A program made the position numbers and the translations under genes. A stretch of DNA of 21,170 nucleotides from UBA7672 sp964550535. Lineage in GTDB: Bacteria; Pseudomonadota; Alphaproteobacteria; Caulobacterales; Hyphomonadaceae. The stretch spans positions 1-21,170 of the forward strand of contig CAZJZQ010000057.1 in assembly GCA_964550535.1 (NCBI GenBank), written 5' to 3'. The notes below the pieces were generated by a model. It was given only the letters and a program-made list of their open reading frames with translations. It was not told the DNA's origin and ran no database searches. Shown here in pieces: positions 15,118 through 21,170 of this stretch. Position 1 is the stretch's first letter, and the number at the start of each line of letters is the position of its first letter.

Positions 15118-15807
15118 TTATCCTGGACTCGACACGTTGTCCGGCGGAGGCGGCGCGTCCTGACCCACAATCCCGATCGATACGACCAGCTTGATCGCCG
15201 TCTCAATGCTGAAGTTCGGGCGCCGGATCTCGTCGGGCGACACGTAAACCAGAAAGCCGGTGGCGGGATTTGGCGGCGTTGGCACGAACACGGCAATTGC
15301 GTCCGGCACGATGGCCTGTATTTCGCGGTCCGGCGACCGGTTGGTCACGAAGGCGATCGACCACACATCCTTGCGCGGATACTCGATCAGCACCGCTTCC
15401 TTGAACGAACTGGAATCGCCGGACGCAAAAGTCTCGAAAACCTGCTTCAGCGTCGAATAGATCGACCGCACCACCGGCACCCGGTTCACTAGCCGCTCGC
15501 TCCACCGCAGCAGCGACCGGCCGATCAGGTTCGTGGTCAGCAGGCCCAGCAAAGTCAGCCCGGTCACCGCCATCACGATGCCCAGCCCGGGCAACACGAC
15601 CGGCAGGTAGGTTTCAGGGTTCCACTGCGGCGGCAGCAGGGGTTTGATCTGGTCATCAACGAGGCTGACAAAACCCCAGACCAGCCAGATCGTTATGCCG
15701 ATAGGCGCCGCAACCACCACGCCGGCGAAGAACCAGTTGCGCAGTTTCGCCAGAACGCGCGCCATGTGAGACGGCTTCGGTTTGGGCGGCGTTGGGTCAG
15801 TCGACAT
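15118..15807 (-). CDS. DUF502 family inner-membrane protein
   Basis: The 229-residue product has a short Pro-rich N-terminus, a first membrane helix (FFAGVVVAAPIGITIWLVWG), then SLVDDQIKPLLPP, and a second helix around VLPGLGIVMAVTGLTLLGLL. These are followed by the conserved RVPVVRSIYSTLKQVFET and KEAVLIEYPRKDVWSIAFVT segments, which define the DUF502 family. The function of the family is not established. A Pro-rich C-terminal tail ends the protein. The start at ATG 15807 has GGAG about 8 bases upstream; the frame is open to 15888 but without support. Confidence 0.92.
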   Translation of the reverse strand: MSTDPTPPKPKPSHMARVLAKLRNWFFAGVVVAAPIGITIWLVWGFVSLVDDQIKPLLPPQWNPETYLPVVLPGLGIVMAVTGLTLLGLLTTNLIGRSLLRWSERLVNRVPVVRSIYSTLKQVFETFASGDSSSFKEAVLIEYPRKDVWSIAFVTNRSPDREIQAIVPDAIAVFVPTPPNPATGFLVYVSPDEIRRPNFSIETAIKLVVSIGIVGQDAPPPPDNVSSPG

Positions 15808-15921
15808 CGAAAGCTCCTGTTCGAAGAGCATGTAAGTGGCTTGGATCGATTCCACATCCATGGCGAATGAGCATCGAACACCGCTCAATTGCCATGGACC
15901 TCAAACCGCGACGCGGATTAG
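15808..15921. promoter_or_regulatory. Divergent intergenic region between DUF502 and DUF3089 genes
   Basis: About 110 bases between two divergent starts. It should contain both promoters, but no convincing hexamer pair or operator was seen. Confidence 0.3.
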
Positions 15922-17160
15922 ATGGCCATGATTTCCACGATGGCGCGATCCGTGAAGCTTTCGAAGACCCTGCAACACCGGCTAATTTTAGGCGCCGCCG
16001 CAATTTCGGCGGCAGCGCTCGCAGCGGGCGTCCTGCTTCAGGACGTCTTGTTCCGCTGGTCGATTCAGCCCTCCGCGGCTTTCAACGCAGCATCCGCCCC
16101 TCCCCAGCCGGATTACGCAACGCCGGAAGCATGGGCTGTGCGGCCCGCCAAAATGCCACCGGGGGCGTGGGAATCGCCTTGGGGCGTCGATGTGTTTTTC
16201 ATCCACCCTACGACAGCCTACTCGGGCAAAAGCTGGAATGCCCCGGTCGATGCGGCTCCGGCCCGTGCGCGACTGGACGACCATACGCTGCCGAATTTCG
16301 CGGCTCCGCTGGAAGCAGGGGGACCGGTCTATGCGCCGCTTTACAGACAGGCGGCGCTGGCCGCGACGCTGGATTCCAGCGGCGGATCGGCGCGCGCGCT
16401 GGAACTCGCTTATACTGACGTGCTGCGCGCTTTCGATCATTACGCCGCGACCGCCAATCGCGGCCGTGGCGTGATCGTGGTGGGTGTTGGACAAGGCGGG
16501 ATGCACGCGCTCCGCCTCGTCGCCGACCGTTTCCAGGACGAACCGATGAAGGAACGGCTTGCCGCAGCCTATGTCATCGATGCGGTCGTCCCCGCTGACC
16601 TCGTGTCGTTGGGCCTGAGCCAGCCCGCCTGCGCCGGCCCCGCCGATATTCACTGCATCGCCGCGTGGACGGCTGTGTTCGCAGGCGACAGCGGCGCGCG
16701 CAAACAGATCCTGACGGGCGCGAGCTACTGGAAGGCTGGCGCTCTGGCGCAACTGGATGGCGACGCCGCGCTTTGTATGAACCCGCTCCTCTGGTCGGTC
16801 AGCGAGGCGCTGGCGCCCAGGACCGATCATCGCGGCGGCGCGCGCGTCATGAGTGCTGACGCCGCCCCCCGGATCATTCCCGAGGCTATTACGGCGCGCT
16901 GCTCCGGCGGCGTGTTGGAGATCGAGCGCCCGTCAGAGCCCGAATTGCGCCCCGCAACCACCTGGGGCGCGCGGTACAAGACCGCCGACTTCAATCTCTT
17001 CTACGCGGATATCCAGTTCAACGCCGCAGAGCGCGCACGGGAAGCAAGCGTGTGGCTGGAAGTAAACGGACGGCGGCCAGCCAAGCCGTTGCCGCCGCCA
17101 ATGGCGCTGCATGACGAGCCGATCCACCGCCCCGGCGGCGTGATCGACCCGGTGCAATAG
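15922..17160 (+). CDS. DUF3089 family alpha/beta-hydrolase-fold protein lacking the nucleophile serine
   Basis: The 412-residue product has an N-terminal signal anchor (about residues 19-45) and a periplasmic hydrolase-like domain with family features DVFFIHPTTAYSGKSWNAP, PVYAPLYRQAAL, YTDVLRAFDHYAA and DFNLFYADIQFNA. In typical members the nucleophile elbow reads Gly-His-Ser-Gln-Gly. Here it reads GVGQGG (residues 188-193), so Gly190 stands where Ser is expected. The histidine I recall three residues before the C-terminal DYNLF motif also seems replaced (Lys-Thr-Ala-Asp-Phe). The protein is therefore probably not a serine esterase. The start is uncertain among ATG 15922, 15928 and 15940, none with a strong ribosome-binding site. 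It converges with ppiB with 14 bases between. Confidence 0.85.
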   Translation: MAMISTMARSVKLSKTLQHRLILGAAAISAAALAAGVLLQDVLFRWSIQPSAAFNAASAPPQPDYATPEAWAVRPAKMPPGAWESPWGVDVFFIHPTTAYSGKSWNAPVDAAPARARLDDHTLPNFAAPLEAGGPVYAPLYRQAALAATLDSSGGSARALELAYTDVLRAFDHYAATANRGRGVIVVGVGQGGMHALRLVADRFQDEPMKERLAAAYVIDAVVPADLVSLGLSQPACAGPADIHCIAAWTAVFAGDSGARKQILTGASYWKAGALAQLDGDAALCMNPLLWSVSEALAPRTDHRGGARVMSADAAPRIIPEAITARCSGGVLEIERPSEPELRPATTWGARYKTADFNLFYADIQFNAAERAREASVWLEVNGRRPAKPLPPPMALHDEPIHRPGGVIDPVQ

Positions 17161-17174
17161 CGGCTTGATAGGCC

Positions 17175-17642
17175 CTATAGGTCGGCCGCGACCTTCATCG
17201 ACACGATCCGGCCCGGATTGCGCGGCGGCTCGCCACGCGGCAGGCCGTCAACGAACTCCATACCTTCGGTCACCTTGCCCCAAGCCGTATATTGGCGGTC
17301 GAGGAAGGATGCGTCGTCGAAGCAGATGAAGAACTGGCTGTCGGCGCTGTCCGGGTTGGTGGCGCGAGCCATCGAGCAGACGCCGCGCTGGTGGCTGATG
17401 TCGTTGAACTCAGCTTTCAGCTTCTTGCCGGAGCCGCCCATCCCCGTGCCATCCGGGCATCCGCCCTGCGCCATGAAGCGGTCGATCACGCGGTGGAAGG
17501 TCAGCCCGTCATAAAACCCTTCCCGGGCCAGTTCCTTGATGCGGGCGACATGCTTCGGCGCTTTGTCGGCCAGCAGCTGGATTGTCACCTTGCCGCTGTC
17601 GAGCGTCAGGATCAGGGTGTTTTCGAGATTGGCGTCACTCAC
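17175..17642 (-). CDS. ppiB: Cytosolic peptidyl-prolyl cis-trans isomerase (cyclophilin B type)
   Basis: Proline isomerase of 155 residues that assists protein folding. Cyclophilin core residues are present: TFHRVIDRFMAQGG (Arg51, Phe56, Met57, Gln59), SMARATNPDSADSQFFICF (Phe104-Phe105), and YTAWGKVTEGMEFVD (Trp121). No signal peptide, so it is cytosolic. The start is a GTG at 17642 that overlaps the stop of the upstream exported cyclophilin gene, with GGAGAT about 7 bases upstream; the frame continues further upstream inside that gene, but the extra residues are not cyclophilin-like. It is the last gene of the gyrA-coaD-cyclophilin unit. Confidence 0.95.
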   Translation of the reverse strand: MSDANLENTLILTLDSGKVTIQLLADKAPKHVARIKELAREGFYDGLTFHRVIDRFMAQGGCPDGTGMGGSGKKLKAEFNDISHQRGVCSMARATNPDSADSQFFICFDDASFLDRQYTAWGKVTEGMEFVDGLPRGEPPRNPGRIVSMKVAADL

Positions 17643-18508
17643 TGGGGCATCTCCACGACGGCCGGCACGGGCGGCAGGTTGCAAACCGCATATGGATCAA
17701 CATTGGCCGCCGCTGCAAGCTGCGCAGCAAATTCAGGTCCATCTGTGCGCTGGACATAGACCGAGGGCCGGCGCGCCTCGGGAATATCGGCGACCATGGT
17801 GGCGCGGGTCAGCTTGTCGGCCTGGCTCGGCGCCAGCCTTCCGTCCGTCTCCGCCGCCCCCGCCTTGATATCGCGGATAATATCCAGCCCGCTGACCGCC
17901 CGCCCCCAGATCGTATAGGTCTTGTCCAGCTGACTGTTAGCCTGACGCATAAGGAAGAACTGCGTGTTTGCGCTGTTAGGATCATCCGCCCGCGCCATCG
18001 ACGTTACACCCGGGCAGTGCAACGCCCACGTTTTGACCGTCTGCGAAGCCATCAGCGCCGCCGTCTGGTCAGGCTGACCCGACACGATATAGCCATCGAG
18101 ATAGCCCAGTTGCTCGCCCGACGGCGCCTTGCCAAACCACTGCACCGGCTTTTCGGCGGGTTTACGCTGGAAGGTGAACTCCGCGTTTATGTTGGGATAG
18201 GGCGGATACAGCATGTAGATCGCCGATACTTCCCCGCCCTGCGCCATGAAGTCGTCGATCACGCGATGGAACGGCAGATTGTTGTAGTGCTCGGCCCGCA
18301 CGATTTTCTTGATCTGCTCGACATGCGCCGGGGCAAAATCTGGCCGCAGCTCGATCAGCACGTTCTGACGCTTGATGGTGAACTGGACCAGGTTTTCTGG
18401 ATCGATCTTGCGCCAGTTGGCTGGATCATCCGCCGGTCCGGCGAACGCCGGAACCAGCGCAGCTATCCCCGCGAGAGCAAGGGCGGCGCAGGCAAAACGT
18501 AGTTTCAT
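17639..18508 (-). CDS. Exported peptidyl-prolyl cis-trans isomerase (cyclophilin type)
   Basis: The 289-residue product has a clear Sec signal peptide (MKLRFACAALALAGIAALVP, probable cleavage after AFA), so it acts in the periplasm. The cyclophilin domain shows LPFHRVIDDFMAQGG, SMARADDPNSANTQFFLM and TYTIWGRAVSGLD. Between the first two lies an insertion of about 50 residues (PPYPNINAEF through WFGKAPSGEQLGYLDGY) that makes it longer than the minimal fold and may form an extra surface. A C-terminal extension of about 55 residues ends in a Pro-rich tail with one Cys. The ATG at 18508 shares its first base with the coaD stop (TGATG); a GTG one codon earlier is an alternative. It is coupled to both neighbours. 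Confidence 0.93.
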   Translation of the reverse strand: MKLRFACAALALAGIAALVPAFAGPADDPANWRKIDPENLVQFTIKRQNVLIELRPDFAPAHVEQIKKIVRAEHYNNLPFHRVIDDFMAQGGEVSAIYMLYPPYPNINAEFTFQRKPAEKPVQWFGKAPSGEQLGYLDGYIVSGQPDQTAALMASQTVKTWALHCPGVTSMARADDPNSANTQFFLMRQANSQLDKTYTIWGRAVSGLDIIRDIKAGAAETDGRLAPSQADKLTRATMVADIPEARRPSVYVQRTDGPEFAAQLAAAANVDPYAVCNLPPVPAVVEMPQ

Positions 18509-19056
18509 CACGAACTCTTCTTCGGACCATATCTAGAGAGCAGACGGGAATTCACATCTTCTGGAACGAATAGATCGGCTCTCCCGCCGAGACGCGCAAT
18601 CTCTTTTACCAGTCGCGAGGACACGGCCTGATGAGCCGGATCAGCCATCAGAAACACGGTTTCGATGTCGTGATTCATCCGCTGGTTCATCGCAACCATC
18701 TGGAATTCATACTCGAAATCCGACACGGCCCGCAGGCCGCGGATGATGACCCCGGCCTCGCATTCTTCAGCGAAGTGAATCAGCAGGTTTTCGAACGGCC
18801 GGGCCTCGATCTCGACCCCATCCGCGAAGCGGCGCGTCTCGCTCATCACCATGTCGACACGCTCGTCGAGGGTGAACAGCGGACCCTTGTCGCGGTTGAT
18901 CGCCACGCCAATGATCAGCTTATCGACCAGCTTCACCGCGCGCCCGATGATATCGAGGTGGCCGTTGGTGATCGGATCGAACGTGCCGGGATAGAGACCT
19001 ATGCGTCGTGACGCTTTCGACGCCGGCCCCGATCGCGACGTCGTGGCCTTGCGCAC
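18508..19056 (-). CDS. coaD: Phosphopantetheine adenylyltransferase (CoaD)
   Basis: Penultimate enzyme of coenzyme A synthesis: it joins 4'-phosphopantetheine and ATP to form dephospho-CoA. The nucleotidyltransferase motif YPGTFDPITNGHLDII (His33 of the NGH), INRDKGPLF, ENLLIHF, IIRGLRAVSDFEYEFQM and the signature AVSSRLVKEIARLGG are all present. The start is uncertain. The GTG at 19056 is the only in-frame start after the gyrA stop and gives 182 residues with a basic 17-residue extension before RRIGLYPG. An ATG at 19137 would overlap the gyrA end by about 70 bases. No strong ribosome-binding site is seen, so coupling to gyrA translation is likely. Confidence 0.95.
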   Translation of the reverse strand: MRKATTSRSGPASKASRRIGLYPGTFDPITNGHLDIIGRAVKLVDKLIIGVAINRDKGPLFTLDERVDMVMSETRRFADGVEIEARPFENLLIHFAEECEAGVIIRGLRAVSDFEYEFQMVAMNQRMNHDIETVFLMADPAHQAVSSRLVKEIARLGGRADLFVPEDVNSRLLSRYGPKKSS

Positions 19057-19066
19057 TGGGCGCGGC

Positions 19067-21170
19067 TCAACCGCCGCCCGTCTTTCCGGACGCCTCGTCA
19101 CCGTTCTGGTCCTCCAGCCTTTCGACCGACACGACACGCTCGCCGGCCGCCACCCTCAGAACGCGAACGCCCTGTGTCGCCCGCCCCGCGATGCGGATCT
19201 GATCGACGCCGCAACGTATCAACTGCCCGGCGTCTGTCACCATCATGATTTCGTCGGACTCGCCTATCGGGAAGGACGCGGCCAGCCGCCCACCCGCTGC
19301 GAGGCGATGCGCGATCAGCCCTTTCCCTCCCCGGCCGGTACGGCGGTAGTCATAGGCCGAGGCCCGCTTGCCCATGCCCTCGGTGGTGATGGTGAGGATA
19401 TATTCCTCGCGCTTTTGCAGCTCCGCAAAGCGTTCATCACTCAGTGTAACTTCGCCGTTGGCGCCATCCGCAACGGCCTCGTCGCCGTCGGCCTCGTCCG
19501 CGGCGTCCTCCACCTCGGGCTCAGCGTCCTCGTCATCGGCGCGACGCAGGGCTCCCGCCGCCTTCATGTAGGCACGCGCTTCCGCCGGAGTCACATTCGC
19601 CTGCAACAGCACGCTCATTGCGATCAGTTCGTCGCCCGCGCCAAGGCGGATGCCGCGCACGCCAGTCGAGGTGCGGCCCGTGAAGACGCGCACGTCCTCT
19701 ACAGCAAACCGGATGCACTGGCCCAACGCCGTGGTCAGCAGCACATCGTCTTCCGGCGAGCACAGCTGGACGTCGACAATCGCGTCGGCGTCGTCTTCCA
19801 GCTTCATCGCGATTTTGCCGGCGCGGTTCACCTGCACGAAGTCCGACAGCATGTTGCGGCGAACGCCGCCCGAGCGCGTCGCGAACAGGATGTTGAGTTT
19901 CTCGCGCTCCTCCGCGCTTGCCGGCAGCGGCATCACCGAAGTGATACGCTCACCCGGCTGAAGCGGCAGAATGTTCACCAGCGCCTTGCCACGCGAGTTC
20001 GGGGCGCCAAGCGGCAGGCGCCATACCTTCTGTTTATAGACCATGCCGGTCGATGAGAAGAACAGGATCTCGGTGTGCGTATCGGCCGCGAAGAGGCGAA
20101 CGACGAAATCGTCCTCTTTCGTGTCCATCCCCCCGCGACCTTTGCCGCCCCGGTTCTGGGTGCGATAGGCCGACAGCGCCGTGCGCTTAACATAGCCGCC
20201 ATGGGTCACCATGACGACCATGTCCTCGCGCTCGATGAACGCTTCGTCTTCAAGATCGAGATCGGCTTCGACAAACTCGCTGCGGCGTGGCGCCGCGAAC
20301 TTTTCACGGAACTCCGTCAGTTCCTGCTTGATGATGCCAAGCACGCGCCCCCGCGATCCAAGAATATCGAGGAAGTCCTTGATCGCATCGGACAGCGCAT
20401 TCGCTTCCTTACCGATCTCGTCGCGGCCCAGATTGGTGAGGCGCGACAGTTGCAGCGCGAGGATCGCCCGCGCCTGCTCGTCCGACAGGCGGATATCGCC
20501 ATTGTCGTCCATCACGGTACGGCGGTCGGCGATCAAGCCGATCAGCGGCCCCATGTCCATCGCCGGCCACGCCCGCTCCAGCAAGGCGACGCGAGCAGAC
20601 TCGGGATCCGCCGAATAACGGATGATGCGGATGATTTCGTCGATGTTGGCCACCGCCAGCGCGAGACCAATCAGGACGTGCGCGCGGTTGCGCGCCTTGT
20701 TCAGCTCGAATTTCGTCCGGCGCGCCACCACCTCTTCGCGGAAGCTGATGAACGCCTGCAGGATCGTGCGCAGGGTCATCAATTCCGGCCGGCCGCCATT
20801 CAGCGCCAGCATGTTCACGCCGAACGGCGTCTGCATCGGCGTCAGGCGGAAAAGGTTGTTGAGCACGATGTCGGCCGACGAGTCGCGCTTGATCTCGATT
20901 ACGACGCGAATGCCGTGACGGTCGCTCTCGTCGTGCAGATCGGAGATGCCCTCGATTTTCTTGTCGCGCACCAGTTCGGCGATTTTCTCGACCATGCTGG
21001 CCTTGTTCACCTGGAACGGAATTTCGCTGACGATGATCGCCTCGCGGCCCGTCTTCGTCGTCTCAATCTCCGTGCGCGCCCGCATGATGACCGAGCCACG
21101 ACCTGTCATCAGGCCATTGCGCGATCCCGCGCGGCCGATGATCAGACTGCCTGTCGGGAAGTCCGGCCCC
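19067..21170 (-). CDS. gyrA: DNA gyrase subunit A (GyrA), C-terminal 701 residues; 5' end outside window
   Basis: Breakage-reunion subunit of gyrase. The window starts inside the winged-helix/tower part (GPDFPTGSLIIGRAG), so the catalytic tyrosine and quinolone-resistance region are not visible. Seen in order: tower residues with REAIIVSEIPFQVNKASMVE and ISDLHDESDRHGIRVVIEIK, the coiled-coil exit gate with DNGDIRLSDEQARAILALQ, and the C-terminal DNA-wrapping beta-pinwheel. The gyrase-specific box appears as QNRGGKGRGGM, which supports gyrase over topoisomerase IV ParC. An acidic insertion (ADDEDAEPEVEDAADEADGD and following, about nt 19451-19548) splits the pinwheel, and the C-terminus ends in a short Gly-rich tail. 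Its stop is 10 bases before the coaD start. Confidence 0.97.
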   Translation of the reverse strand, partial: GPDFPTGSLIIGRAGSRNGLMTGRGSVIMRARTEIETTKTGREAIIVSEIPFQVNKASMVEKIAELVRDKKIEGISDLHDESDRHGIRVVIEIKRDSSADIVLNNLFRLTPMQTPFGVNMLALNGGRPELMTLRTILQAFISFREEVVARRTKFELNKARNRAHVLIGLALAVANIDEIIRIIRYSADPESARVALLERAWPAMDMGPLIGLIADRRTVMDDNGDIRLSDEQARAILALQLSRLTNLGRDEIGKEANALSDAIKDFLDILGSRGRVLGIIKQELTEFREKFAAPRRSEFVEADLDLEDEAFIEREDMVVMVTHGGYVKRTALSAYRTQNRGGKGRGGMDTKEDDFVVRLFAADTHTEILFFSSTGMVYKQKVWRLPLGAPNSRGKALVNILPLQPGERITSVMPLPASAEEREKLNILFATRSGGVRRNMLSDFVQVNRAGKIAMKLEDDADAIVDVQLCSPEDDVLLTTALGQCIRFAVEDVRVFTGRTSTGVRGIRLGAGDELIAMSVLLQANVTPAEARAYMKAAGALRRADDEDAEPEVEDAADEADGDEAVADGANGEVTLSDERFAELQKREEYILTITTEGMGKRASAYDYRRTGRGGKGLIAHRLAAGGRLAASFPIGESDEIMMVTDAGQLIRCGVDQIRIAGRATQGVRVLRVAAGERVVSVERLEDQNGDEASGKTGGG

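Noticed and set aside
1..21170. CRISPR arrays, insertion sequences, prophage genes, riboswitches or defence systems
   Set aside because: No regular repeats, transposase motifs, phage genes or conserved riboswitch cores were seen on either strand; the gene content is core metabolism and housekeeping.

Overview
The window comes from a high-GC alphaproteobacterium, probably Caulobacterales or Hyphomonadales. That placement is an inference from four things: nuoC and nuoD are separate genes; recG diverges from sdhE-mfd; coaD follows gyrA and precedes two cyclophilin genes; and the proteins read like alphaproteobacterial families. Nearly every base is coding, and most genes lie on the minus strand.

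Layout, from low to high coordinates. (1) 1-4564, minus: the 5' part of a complex I (NADH:quinone oxidoreductase) operon, nuoA-nuoB-nuoC-nuoD-[NTF2-like gene]-nuoE-[two-helix membrane protein gene]-nuoF. Its genes overlap or abut, and nuoF runs off the window. (2) 4565-5173: a 609-base spacer with the nuo upstream region, one doubtful small ORF and one small ORF that looks frameshifted. (3) 5174-5250: tRNA-Asp(GUC). (4) 5366-6762: two type II secretion-related genes, a GspN-like protein and a one-domain prepilin peptidase, the latter behind a GC-rich hairpin. (5) 7027-9045: an alpha-methylacyl-CoA racemase-like family III CoA enzyme and an SDR oxidoreductase. (6) 9134-15111: mfd and sdhE on the minus strand, with recG divergent on the plus strand. 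(7) 15118-17160: a DUF502 membrane protein, then a DUF3089 hydrolase-fold protein that has lost its nucleophile serine. (8) 17175-21170, minus: gyrA (its N-terminal part is outside the window), coaD, an exported cyclophilin and a cytosolic cyclophilin in one tightly packed unit.

The most striking observation is inside nuoD. Five codons that should read Pro-Ala-Ala-His-Gly (the quinone-site beta1-beta2 loop of the 49-kDa subunit) read Ala-Val-Arg-Arg-Arg. The missing PAAHG is present, exactly in register, on the opposite strand. The 15-bp segment (2909-2923) is the loop of a perfect 10-bp inverted repeat (2899-2908 / 2924-2933). This is the signature of an in-frame micro-inversion. It removes the histidine equivalent to bovine NDUFS2 His59 and Thermus Nqo4 His38 but keeps the partner Tyr and Asp. 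It could be a reversible flip, a fixed template-switch mutation, or a fold-back artefact of sequencing or assembly. Only read-level data can decide.
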